From NCBI RefSeq assembly GCF_030145185.1, contig NZ_JAQYWB010000009.1, positions 1 through 64,000 of the forward strand: a stretch of DNA of 64,000 nt, in the 5' to 3' direction. The notes beneath the pieces are model-generated. The model did not search any database. It had not been told where the DNA came from and saw nothing but the letters and a program-made list of their open reading frames with translations. The DNA is from Desulfoluna sp. GTDB lineage: Bacteria > Desulfobacterota > Desulfobacteria > Desulfobacterales > Desulfolunaceae. Positions 53,140 to 60,902 of the stretch are shown piece after piece. How positions within the stretch are numbered: the stretch's first letter is position 1; each line of letters begins with the position of its first letter. The position numbers and the translations under genes are program-made.

Positions 53140-53639
53140 GCTAGCAATATTTTGTGCTTGAAAATCTTATATGTGCTCAATGCAAGTAAATAAGGGGGGA
53201 GCTCTCAGGCCGTGGCGGGAAAAAACAGGGCACCACACAAACCGGAGACCTGATCTCAAATCTTCATGGCAACCCAAGAGTTGGGTGTGTCGCTGGAATA
53301 TTTTTCGGCGCCTCAAAGGTTACCTTTTGGGGTGACGGTCCTGCTTGAATCTGTGCCTGTTGCAGATACTTAAATGGTTTATTCATCGTTTCGGGACAGG
53401 AATATGGGGCGTCAGGTACCATTGTCATGCCTTGAAAAAATGTGCGCGAGCACGTATAGGATACGTGTCAAAATGCTCGAAGACCGGCGAATGGGGTTTG
53501 TCGGTTTGACGATATATGTGGTGAATTCGTTTGATACCGTTGAGAGGCAGAGTGCCTCGACAGGCGTGCGGAGTCATCACCCACAGGTTCGGAAAAGCCG
53601 TTAGCTCCTGGTATGTAATCAGGGGGCCAGGGGCTTTTT
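53140..53639 (+). ncRNA. candidate structured non-coding RNA upstream of qrcA
   Basis: About 500 bases between a promoter (53106) and a rho-independent terminator (53603-53639) without a credible gene. Visible stems: ACCCAA-gag-TTGGGT (53272-53286) inside ACAC/GTGT; AAAGGT-t-ACCTTT (53315-53327); ATCTG/CAGAT (53349-53367); CGAGCA/TGCTCG enclosing CGTAT/ATACG (53447-53479); ACCG/CGGT (53483-53505); GAGGC/GCCTC (53544-53558). I could not match it to tmRNA, RNase P, SRP, 6S or common riboswitch consensus by eye. The 5' end is set from the promoter. Confidence 0.45.
53603..53639 (+). terminator. rho-independent terminator before qrcA
   Basis: AGCTCCTGG (53603-53611) pairs with CCAGGGGCT (53627-53635) over nine positions (one G-U), followed by TTTTT. 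Confidence 0.7.
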
Positions 53640-53744
53640 GTATGTCCGTGCTTCTGTTTTTGTATCATTAGATTGGCGCGGTGTATGCCCGAATCACCCG
53701 GTGGTCGGGTATCTGGTGTTCAACAATTAACACGTGGAGTTTTC

Positions 53745-54401
53745 ATGAGCTTACCTGGTGAAAAACAGACTGGTCGTGAGCAAACGGGGTCATCCGGTGA
53801 TCCGACAAACAAAGGGGAGTCGGGACTGGTGGCTCTCTTTTTTATCGTGGGTCTGGCCGCAAGTCTTGCCATAGGATGGATTGTCTTCCCCAAGCTTCTC
53901 TACTCCAAGAGCGAGCAGCCCTTTGATTTCAGCCATGTCACCCACGCCGATGCGGTGGGCGACTGCGAAAGCTGTCATTTTTTCCGTGAGGATGGCACCT
54001 ATGCCGGTGTCCCTACCCTTGCACAGTGCACCGAGTGTCATGAAGAGGTGCAGGGCGAGAGTGAAGCCGAGGAGACCTTCGTCAATGAGTATGTGGCCGA
54101 AGAAAAAGAGGTGCCCTGGAAAATCTATTCCCGGCAGCCTGACTGTGTCTTCTTTTCCCATGCGGCCCATGTGACCGGAGCTGGGATGGACTGTGCCGAG
54201 TGTCATGGCGACATCGGTGAATCCGAGAGCCTGAAGCCCTACGAAGAGAACAGACTGACCGGCTACAGCCGGGATATCTGGGGCAAGAACATCGCAGGCA
54301 TGAAGAAGAACAGCTGGGATCGTATGAAGATGGAGGATTGTGGCGCTTGCCATAAGGAGACCATGGGCAGCAAAGGTGCCTGTTTCCAGTGCCATAAGTA
54401 G
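53745..54401 (+). CDS. qrcA: QrcA, multiheme cytochrome c subunit of Qrc
   Basis: A protein of 218 residues. One N-terminal membrane helix (LVALFFIVGLAASLAIGWIVF) anchors a periplasmic domain with five CxxCH heme motifs (CESCH, CTECH, CAECH, CGACH, CFQCH). Distal-ligand-like histidines lie in FDFSHVTH and FFSHAAHVT. It would receive electrons from type I cytochrome c3. The ATG at 53745 follows TGGAG; earlier in-frame codons are within the intergenic region. Desulfovibrio vulgaris QrcA is described as a hexaheme protein, so one motif may be missing or unusual here. It is first of four qrc genes. Confidence 0.92.
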   Translation: MSLPGEKQTGREQTGSSGDPTNKGESGLVALFFIVGLAASLAIGWIVFPKLLYSKSEQPFDFSHVTHADAVGDCESCHFFREDGTYAGVPTLAQCTECHEEVQGESEAEETFVNEYVAEEKEVPWKIYSRQPDCVFFSHAAHVTGAGMDCAECHGDIGESESLKPYEENRLTGYSRDIWGKNIAGMKKNSWDRMKMEDCGACHKETMGSKGACFQCHK

Positions 54402-54458
54402 ATTGGACATCCGTCTGATCTCAACGCGAACGATCAAGCCTCAAGGGGTGATTCACAT

Positions 54459-56561
54459 ATGAAGATCAACAGGAGACATTTTCTCGCTTTGGGAATGGGA
54501 GCCACAGCCGGTACCCTGCTCTCTCCTCTTCCCTGGAAGTTGACGGACGATGCGTCTATCTGGACCCAGAACTGGGCCTGGACGCCGGTCCCTGAAACCG
54601 GAGAGTATCTGTACACCGGGGGTGCCTGTACCCTCTGTCCCGGCGGCTGCAATCTTGCGGTCCGCAAAGTGGGCGAGCGCGTGGTGAAAATTGAAGGGCA
54701 GGCAGACAGCCCCGTCAACACCGGCGATCTCTGCGGGGTGGGCCTCTCGGCCGCTCAGCTCCTCTATGGACCTTCCCGTATAGAAGGCCCCATGGCCCGC
54801 GAGGGCAAACGGGGAGAGGGCAAGTGGAAACGCCTCACCTGGGAGGAGGCGGAAGCCCAGCTGGCAAAGAAACTCAACAGCCTCTCAGATGGCAAGGGCG
54901 TTGCCGCCCTGTCGGCCTTCCGGAGCGGGAGTGTTTCGGCTCTGATTCAGCGCCTTCTGGACACCCTCGGGTCCGATCGTTTTTTGACCCTGCCCTCCCT
55001 CCATGACAGCCTGGAACAGGCCATGGCCCTGACCATGGGCCGCGCGCCCGGTGAGGGCGTCGGGTTTGACACGGAAAATACCGATCTGATTTTAAGCCTC
55101 GGCAGCTCCGTCGCCGAAGGGTGGGGATCTCCCGTGCGCATGGTGAAAGCCGCCGGTGCGAAAAAAATGATTCAGGTGGAACCCTATCTCTCCACCACCG
55201 CCTCCATGGCCGATATGTGGGTGCCCGCCAAACCCGGTACCGAAGGGGTTTTTGCCTTGTCCGTCGCCGCGGCCATGGTCCAGGAAAAACTCTACGATCA
55301 TATTTTCGTTTCCACCGCCACGGAAGGTTTTCCTGCCTTCAGCGCCTGGCTTCTGGAAAATTATACCCCGAAAAAAGCCGAAGCCGTGACCGGGGTTCCC
55401 CCAGCCATGGTGAAAAAAGTGGCCGTGGCCTTTGCCGGCGCACGTCGCCCCGTGGCTCTGTGTGGCCGAGGGAAAGGGGAAACTCCCGTGAGCCTTGCCG
55501 AAGCCCTGGCGGTGTTTGCCTTAAACGCCCTTAAAGGCTCCGTCCAGCGCGACGGCGGCCTGGTTAAGGTGGGCGCGCTGCCCTATGCGGTGGCGGTTGC
55601 CGAATCCGAGGCCATGGGGGAAAAGCTGGCCACCCTCACCGAAAAGGGGAAAACCGAGCTGCTTCTGGATTGGGGCACCAACCCCTTCTACACGCTGGCT
55701 ACCTCGAAAAAGGCGGCAGAAGCCCTGGCCTCCATCGGGACCATCGTGAGCTTCTCCCCTTATATGGACGAGACGGCCGCCATGGCCGACCTGATCCTGC
55801 CCGATCACACCCATCTGGAAAAAATGCAGGATGTGCCTGTACGCGCCGGTCTTGAGCGGTCTACGGTGACTCTGACCCAGGCGGCCATTGCGCCGGTGAT
55901 GGACACGAAGCATACCGGTGAGGTGCTGATCAGCGTGGGGGCTCAGCTGGACGGAGGTCGTGACGCCTTTTCCTGGGACGACTACGAAAGCTACCTCGAA
56001 GAGAGCTGTGGCGAGATGTGGGAGTCTCTATCGGAAAATGGCCTCTGGCAGGGTGATATCGCCTGGAAGAAGGGGCTTGAACGCATCCTGGGAACCTCCC
56101 AGCGTTTTACCTTTGTCATTCCTGAAGGGCCGGTGGCCCTGCCCGCCGAAGGGTCGGCATCCAGCCATCCCTTGACGCTGGTTCCGAGCTGGTCCCTTCG
56201 TATCTCCAGTGGTGCGGTTGCCGATGCGCCGTTTACCATGAAGACCATCGAAGATCGGGTGTTGACAGAAGGGGTCTCCCACGTGGAGTTGCATCCGTCC
56301 ACCGCTCGAAAGGCAGGCCTTGCGCAGGGCGACACCGCCACCCTGGCCACGCCCTTCGGGAGCGCCAAGGTCCGGGTGACCCTTTTTGAAGGGGTGATGC
56401 CCGGTGTGGTGGCTCTGGCCGCAGGCTTGGGACATACCGCCTTTGACGGATTTATCGGCGGCAAGGGGACAAGCTACACGGCCCTTTCCGGCACCATGGT
56501 CGATTCGGCCACGGGTTTTAATTGCACCTGGGGTGCCCGAGCTTCCCTGGCGAAGGGATAG
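54459..56561 (+). CDS. qrcB: QrcB, molybdopterin-oxidoreductase-like subunit of Qrc
   Basis: A protein of 700 residues of the DMSO reductase/CISM family. A twin-arginine signal (MKINRRHFLALGMGA) directs folded export. The N-terminal Fe-S motif is CTLCPGGCNLAV with a fourth Cys in GDLCGVG. The middle and C-terminal domains carry the fold (WEEAEAQLAKKLNSL, SFSPYMDETAAMADLILPDHTHLE). In D. vulgaris Qrc this subunit lacks molybdenum and serves a structural and electron-path role, so the cofactor pocket may be empty. It starts 58 bp after qrcA. It probably faces the periplasm. Confidence 0.95.
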   Translation: MKINRRHFLALGMGATAGTLLSPLPWKLTDDASIWTQNWAWTPVPETGEYLYTGGACTLCPGGCNLAVRKVGERVVKIEGQADSPVNTGDLCGVGLSAAQLLYGPSRIEGPMAREGKRGEGKWKRLTWEEAEAQLAKKLNSLSDGKGVAALSAFRSGSVSALIQRLLDTLGSDRFLTLPSLHDSLEQAMALTMGRAPGEGVGFDTENTDLILSLGSSVAEGWGSPVRMVKAAGAKKMIQVEPYLSTTASMADMWVPAKPGTEGVFALSVAAAMVQEKLYDHIFVSTATEGFPAFSAWLLENYTPKKAEAVTGVPPAMVKKVAVAFAGARRPVALCGRGKGETPVSLAEALAVFALNALKGSVQRDGGLVKVGALPYAVAVAESEAMGEKLATLTEKGKTELLLDWGTNPFYTLATSKKAAEALASIGTIVSFSPYMDETAAMADLILPDHTHLEKMQDVPVRAGLERSTVTLTQAAIAPVMDTKHTGEVLISVGAQLDGGRDAFSWDDYESYLEESCGEMWESLSENGLWQGDIAWKKGLERILGTSQRFTFVIPEGPVALPAEGSASSHPLTLVPSWSLRISSGAVADAPFTMKTIEDRVLTEGVSHVELHPSTARKAGLAQGDTATLATPFGSAKVRVTLFEGVMPGVVALAAGLGHTAFDGFIGGKGTSYTALSGTMVDSATGFNCTWGARASLAKG

Positions 56562-56621
56562 CGCCTTTAAGACAACGGCGCTTGATTATCTGACGAAAAT
56601 CCATCTCACACGAGGTTTTTC

Positions 56622-57443
56622 ATGAATACGGAATCAAATGAAACGAGGGCGAAGAAATTCGGCATGGTCATCGACCTCGACAAGTGCACCGGATGCGGGT
56701 CCTGCATGGTGGCTTGTTCGGCCGAGAACAACATCCCCGTCCGGAAAGATGAAAGCGATAAGCTTTTAAGCATCACCTGGATACGGGTCTATCGCATCAC
56801 CAACGGCAAAGATTTTCCCGACACCGAGATCTGTTATTTCCCCCGCCCTTGCCAGCATTGCGGGGGCAAGCACGACGACGGTCATTCTCCCTGCGTGTCG
56901 GTCTGCCCGGCCACGGCCACGGATTACGACCACTCCACCGGCATCGTGAGCCAGATCTATACCCGCTGCTTCGGCTGTCGATACTGCATGGCGGCCTGCC
57001 CGTATCACGCACGTTATTTCAACTGGTGGGATCCTGTCTGGCCTGCCAAGCTGGAAGAATCTCTCTCTCCGGATGTCTCTCCGCGTATGCGCGGTGTGGT
57101 GGAAAAGTGCAGCTTCTGCTTCCACCGTTACCAGCTGGCACGCGATAAGGCTTACCAGGAAGAGCGGGACGTGGAGGAGATGGAGTACCAGACCGCCTGC
57201 ACCCAGGCGTGTCCCTCGGGTGCCATCACCTTCGGGGATTTGAACAACCCCGATCACGCCGTCTACACCCTGAAGAAGGACAAGCGTGCTTTTCGCTTAC
57301 TGGAACGCCTGCACACCAACCCGAAGGTGTACTATCTCTCTGAGCGAGAGTGGGTGAGGCGGGCCGGTGACAACTACCTGAGCAACGAAGAACCCACCGG
57401 AGCACCGGGGGCTTATGAACTCAAGGGCAAGGGCGGGCATTAA
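56622..57443 (+). CDS. qrcC: QrcC, iron-sulfur subunit of Qrc
   Basis: A periplasmic protein of 273 residues of the PsrB/DmsB type, with four cysteine motifs: CTGCGSCMVACS (about 22-33), CQHCGG with CVSVCP (about 77-100), CFGCRYCMAACP (about 120), and CSFC with CTQACP (about 163-195). These bind up to four Fe-S clusters, relaying electrons from QrcA/B to the membrane subunit. It has no signal peptide and is presumably co-exported with QrcB through Tat. It starts about 60 bp after qrcB. Confidence 0.95.
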   Translation: MNTESNETRAKKFGMVIDLDKCTGCGSCMVACSAENNIPVRKDESDKLLSITWIRVYRITNGKDFPDTEICYFPRPCQHCGGKHDDGHSPCVSVCPATATDYDHSTGIVSQIYTRCFGCRYCMAACPYHARYFNWWDPVWPAKLEESLSPDVSPRMRGVVEKCSFCFHRYQLARDKAYQEERDVEEMEYQTACTQACPSGAITFGDLNNPDHAVYTLKKDKRAFRLLERLHTNPKVYYLSEREWVRRAGDNYLSNEEPTGAPGAYELKGKGGH

Positions 57444-57550
57444 AAGGCGCGTCTTTTTCAGTCATGACAGACGCCCAAAAGCCACGGGCGTTTAAAAAAA
57501 TCTCTAAATGGCCGCCTCCATCTTCATGGGGCGGCGAGGGGTAAGGATTT

Positions 57551-58798
57551 ATGGACTCTGCTTTGATACCCGAAGGTGTTGAGCGTTGCTCTCTCAAGCG
57601 GTTTACCCTTGGTCTGGTCATTCCGGCGGCGTTGGTGATCTGGGGGCTTTATGCCGCCTATCTCTGCTGGTTCAAGGGCCTCAACCAAACCAATATGAAC
57701 GATTCGTACGGCTTTGCCCTCTGGATCTGGGCTGACCTTGCGGTCATCGCCGTGGGCGGCGGGGCTTTCTTTACCGGCTTTCTTCGCTATGTGGTGGGGA
57801 AAGACGAACTGAAGAATATCATTAACTTTGCCGTCATTGTGGGTTTTTGCTGCTACTGCTCCGCCATGCTGATCCTGGCCATCGACATCGGTCAGCCCCT
57901 GCGCGGGTGGTTTATCTTCTGGCACGCCAACGTTCACTCCATGTTGACGGAGGTGGCCTTTTGTCTCTCTCTCTATCTGTCGGTGCTGGCCATTGAGTAC
58001 TTGCCGCTGCTGCTGGAGAACCGAAAGATCGACCAGAACCCCTTCTGGCACAATATGGGCCACCGCATGCATGAGATCATGGCGGTCTTTGCGGCCACGG
58101 GCGCCTTTCTCTCCTGCTTTCATCAGGGCTCTCTGGGCGGCGTCACCGGCGTGCTTTACGGGCGTCCCTTTGGCCTGAGGGAAGGGATCTTTATCTGGCC
58201 CTGGACCTTTTTTCTCTACACCTGGTCTGCGGCGGCCTGCGGTCCCTGCTTCACCATGTTCTGCTGCAAGATCACCGAAAAGCTCACCGGCAAAAGGCTG
58301 GTGAAGGACAATGTCTACGATCTTCTGGCCAAAATCTCCGGATGGATGCTGGGAACCTATATCGTGGCCAAGATTGCCGACACTCTCTGGTGGGCGGTGG
58401 TCACCGTTCCCAAGACCGGCTTTTCCTTTATGCAGTTCTACAACAACTCCAATAACTACCACGGTCTCTGGATTTTGATCCTTGAGCTTGTTGTTTGCGG
58501 CATCGTGCCCGCAGCCATTCTCCTTAAGAAGGAGTGGCGTCAGAACAGCCGGCTCTTCATGGTTGCTGTGACCTTGGCTGTGTTTGGGGTCTGCCTGAAC
58601 CGCTGGGTGATGGTGATGCAGCCCATGGCCATGCCGGTGATGACCTTCGACCAGTGGGTGCTCTACTTTCCCTCCTGGCAGGAGTGGGCCACGACCATTC
58701 TGCCCGTGGCCGGTGGCATTCTTGTGATTGCCCTCTCTTATCGTTACCTGCCGGTGTTTCCGCAGGAGAGAGAACTCAACCCCGTTGAGAAGTCCTAA
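57551..58798 (+). CDS. qrcD: QrcD, NrfD/PsrC-type membrane subunit of Qrc
   Basis: A protein of 415 residues with about ten membrane helices, for example FTLGLVIPAALVIWGLYAAY, IINFAVIVGFCCYCSAMLIL and FLYTWSAAACGPCFTMFCC. It is the quinone-binding integral subunit where menaquinone is reduced. WFIFWHANVHSMLTEVAF, with its conserved His, and LNRWVMVMQPMAMPV fit the NrfD family. It starts about 108 bp after qrcC. A 54-residue reading frame with an own ribosome site follows within 60 bases, before the terminator. Confidence 0.95.
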   Translation: MDSALIPEGVERCSLKRFTLGLVIPAALVIWGLYAAYLCWFKGLNQTNMNDSYGFALWIWADLAVIAVGGGAFFTGFLRYVVGKDELKNIINFAVIVGFCCYCSAMLILAIDIGQPLRGWFIFWHANVHSMLTEVAFCLSLYLSVLAIEYLPLLLENRKIDQNPFWHNMGHRMHEIMAVFAATGAFLSCFHQGSLGGVTGVLYGRPFGLREGIFIWPWTFFLYTWSAAACGPCFTMFCCKITEKLTGKRLVKDNVYDLLAKISGWMLGTYIVAKIADTLWWAVVTVPKTGFSFMQFYNNSNNYHGLWILILELVVCGIVPAAILLKKEWRQNSRLFMVAVTLAVFGVCLNRWVMVMQPMAMPVMTFDQWVLYFPSWQEWATTILPVAGGILVIALSYRYLPVFPQERELNPVEKS

Positions 58799-58855
58799 AT
58801 CACCAATCGCTCGGCCCCTTGTGTTTGAGGGGCCAGGCATGCAAAGGAGAGCGCG

Positions 58856-59020
58856 ATGTTTCCATTTATCTGGGAATGGGTCTGGGACGCGGGCCACTAC
58901 ATCTTTTTCGGTGGCATGTGGTATGTGCTGATCATCCTGACCGTGGGGTTGAACTGGTGTATCTACAAAGCTCTTAAGGACACGAAAGAAGGCAAGGGCA
59001 GCGGCCAAGGCCACCATTAA
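58856..59020 (+). CDS. small membrane peptide following qrcD, 54 aa
   Basis: A short frame with an excellent Shine-Dalgarno (AAAGGAGA, 5 bases before ATG), starting MFPFIWEWVWDAGHYIFFGG. It has one membrane helix (MWYVLIILTVGLNWCIYKAL) and a polar tail (KDTKEGKGSGQGHH). It lies 57 bases after qrcD and before the operon terminator at 59052. Its aromatic-rich amphipathic start and single helix are typical of small accessory subunits of respiratory membrane complexes. No family is recognised; a Qrc-associated role is inferred from position. Confidence 0.7.
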   Translation: MFPFIWEWVWDAGHYIFFGGMWYVLIILTVGLNWCIYKALKDTKEGKGSGQGHH

Positions 59021-59051
59021 TTTGCCTCTTTAAAATTCGCTAAATATCTAA

Positions 59052-59086
59052 AGGGTCGATTTCCTGTGGAAATCGGCCCTTTTTTT
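59052..59086 (+). terminator. rho-independent terminator of the qrc operon
   Basis: AGGGTCGATTTCC-tgt-GGAAATCGGCCCT, followed by TTTTTTT, one G-T mismatch-type pair in the stem. Confidence 0.9.
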
Positions 59087-59249
59087 GTGCCTGATTTTTT
59101 GCCGGGAACCGTCGATTATTGTCGAACGATTTCTTTTTATTGGGGTGTGCCCTGGATCATACCTGATGCACCTTCCCTGTGGTAGGTTCGGTCCGTCGAT
59201 AGGAATCAAACCGGCCCCTTGAGGCCTGAAGTAACTTTTTAGGAGTAGA

Positions 59250-59855
59250 ATGACGATGAAGAAAGCAGCTCGAGTTTTTGCAGGGATGGCCGTGGCAGTT
59301 TGCATGATGATGACCGCAGGAAGCGCCGTGGCGGCAGAAAATGGATCGAAGTTTAAGCTGGGGGTGGGGACGTATGGGCTGATTATTGAGGGCGACAGCG
59401 CCACCCAGGGTACAGATGACGACACCTTTTACGGCGGTGCCCTTGTGGGAACAGCCTGTTTTACACAGCATGTGGCCATAAGGGGTGCTTTTTACGCCAC
59501 GGAACATGAAGATTATTCTGACCTGGAGATGAGCGGGATGGACCTTCAGCTTCTTCTGGGTACCAATTTTTATGAGGGATTTAATGTCTTTGGCGGGATT
59601 GGCGTCTATTCCGAGACCCTGGAGATGAGTGGCGGCTCTTTCAATGGCGTGAGCATCAATGCGGAGAAGGATTTTTCCGGGGCCCAGGCCTCTTTCGGGG
59701 TGGGGTACTCCTGGTCAAAGGTGAGCCTGGATTATGTGATTAATATCCGAGACAAGAGCGACTACGAGGATTTTATCCGTGAATACAGTGGCACCAACAG
59801 CGTGGACAATATTGTTGCCGTCTCCGGTGGCATTACGCTCTCCTATATCTTCTAA
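59250..59855 (+). CDS. outer-membrane beta-barrel-like protein
   Basis: A protein of 201 residues with a cleavable signal (MKKAARVFAGMAVAVCMMM, cleavage near AVAAEN). The rest has strands of alternating polar and hydrophobic residues (FKLGVGTYGLIIEGD, HVAIRGAFYAT, FNVFGGIGVYS, AQASFGVGYSWSKVSLDY) and ends in SGGITLSYIF. The C-terminal Phe is the classic recognition end for barrel insertion. It resembles small OmpA-like/OmpX-size barrels of eight strands. AGGAG precedes ATG at 59250; a second ATG two codons later is possible. Function unknown. Confidence 0.75.
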   Translation: MTMKKAARVFAGMAVAVCMMMTAGSAVAAENGSKFKLGVGTYGLIIEGDSATQGTDDDTFYGGALVGTACFTQHVAIRGAFYATEHEDYSDLEMSGMDLQLLLGTNFYEGFNVFGGIGVYSETLEMSGGSFNGVSINAEKDFSGAQASFGVGYSWSKVSLDYVINIRDKSDYEDFIREYSGTNSVDNIVAVSGGITLSYIF

Positions 59856-60151
59856 ATTCCAAGTACCGGGGGCTAAACTTTTGCCAACTTGTATGAGCTG
59901 GGGTAACCATTCCGCTTCATCTTGTCTCTGGCGAGTCTCTTTTTGAAAAAAGTTTCGCAAAAACGTTTCAGCCCGTAGGGTGCGGCTCCCGCACCGTTCA
60001 ACGTCACGCAAACCGCCGGCCCCGTCTCAACACGTATCACAAAATGCGGCGTTGCAGGTTTATCGAACGTTAAGCGGTGCGCTTGCGCACCGCCAAATCG
60101 CATTCGCAAACCCGCTTTCAAGGTGGCCCCACCTTGCCGCCGGAGGCTTTT
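59856..60151. other. repeat-rich convergent intergenic region
   Basis: GGGGGCTAAACTTTTG near 59868 resembles the class C element. GTAGGGTGCGGCTCCCGCACCG at 59976-59997 and GCGGTGCGCTTGCGCACCGC at 60073-60092 are hairpins that could bound a further small element. A class A copy follows at 60099. No gene. Confidence 0.5.
60099..60147 (+). repeat. two-hairpin dispersed element, class A copy
   Basis: CGCATTCGCAAACCCGCTTTC, AAGGTGG-CCC-CACCTT, GCCGCCGGAGGC. It ends a few bases beyond the RNase HI stop at 60152. Confidence 0.8.
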
Positions 60152-60877
60152 TTAGTTTTTAATCGCTGAGGTGGCCAGCTGATCGGCTTTTTCATTTTCG
60201 GCGAAGCCGGCGTGGCCTTTGACCTTGACGAACACGAGGTTGGAAAAACGGCGTGTGAGGGCGCGGATCTCTTCCACCAACTCCTGGTTGGCCTGGGCTT
60301 TCCAGCCCTTGGCGATGAGGCCCAGGGCGTAGCTGGAGTCGGTGTAGACGCGAACGGGCAGTTCCGGCTTTTTAACTTCGGAAAGGCCGGTGCGGATGGC
60401 TTCGAGTTCGGCGATGTTGTTGGTGCCCTGGCCGATGTTCCGTGAGATCTCGCGCTCGTGGGGGCCGTAGCGGAAGAAGACTCCGATGCCGGAAGGACCG
60501 GGGTTTCCTGAGCTGGCGCCGTCGGTGAAGATATGAATGACTCCGGGTTCGGTGGTGGAGAGGCCGTCTAAGGGCACCTCACGGACGAGGCCGGGTTGTG
60601 GGGGCGGGGGAACGCTCACCGCTCCTTTTTCAGGTGGTGCGGGGGTCTCTTCGGCCTTTTTTTTCTTGGCGGCTTTTGGGACCAGGTTTTCCGGGGCATC
60701 TGATTTGAGGGTGTCGGGGTAGACCTGGTACTCATGGGTCTGCTTGAGGTTGTACTTGATACGGACCCGCCCCCCTTCAAGGAGAAGGGATTTCTCCTTA
60801 TCCACCTCTGCCCACACCTTGTTGCCTTTAAAGCTCATGCGCTTCCAGAGGGCGCCCTCCTCGTCTTGTGTTGGCAT
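60152..60877 (-). CDS. rnhA: ribonuclease HI with N-terminal extension
   Basis: A protein of 241 residues, longer than the usual 155. The RNase H domain (about 108-241) has the four acidic catalytic residues: Asp in HIFTDGASSGNPG, Glu in NNIAELEAIRTGL, Asp in VYTDSSYALGLI and Asp in NEKADQLATSA. It removes RNA from RNA-DNA hybrids. The N-terminal part is a small beta domain (MSFKGNKVWAEVDKEKSLLL, GGRVRIKYNLKQTHEYQVYP) linked by a Pro/Lys-rich segment; it may bind nucleic acid but is not the usual hybrid-binding domain. It lies 25 bp after the NamZ gene. Confidence 0.92.
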   Translation of the reverse strand: MPTQDEEGALWKRMSFKGNKVWAEVDKEKSLLLEGGRVRIKYNLKQTHEYQVYPDTLKSDAPENLVPKAAKKKKAEETPAPPEKGAVSVPPPPQPGLVREVPLDGLSTTEPGVIHIFTDGASSGNPGPSGIGVFFRYGPHEREISRNIGQGTNNIAELEAIRTGLSEVKKPELPVRVYTDSSYALGLIAKGWKAQANQELVEEIRALTRRFSNLVFVKVKGHAGFAENEKADQLATSAIKN

Positions 60878-60902
60878 CGTCTCCGCTCCGTTCTTTTCCC
60901 TG

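Noticed and set aside
53140-53400. A c-di-GMP (GEMM) or other known riboswitch
   Set aside because: Words such as CAAACC occur, but the required partner motifs and spacing were not found; left as an unclassified RNA.
53374-53604. 76-codon frame inside the candidate non-coding RNA
   Set aside because: It has no ribosome site and overlaps several stem-loops and the start of the terminator.
53106-53639. tmRNA or RNase P RNA at this locus
   Set aside because: No CCA-type tRNA-like 3' end or tmRNA opening, and no conserved RNase P core (GAGGAAAGTCC) is present.
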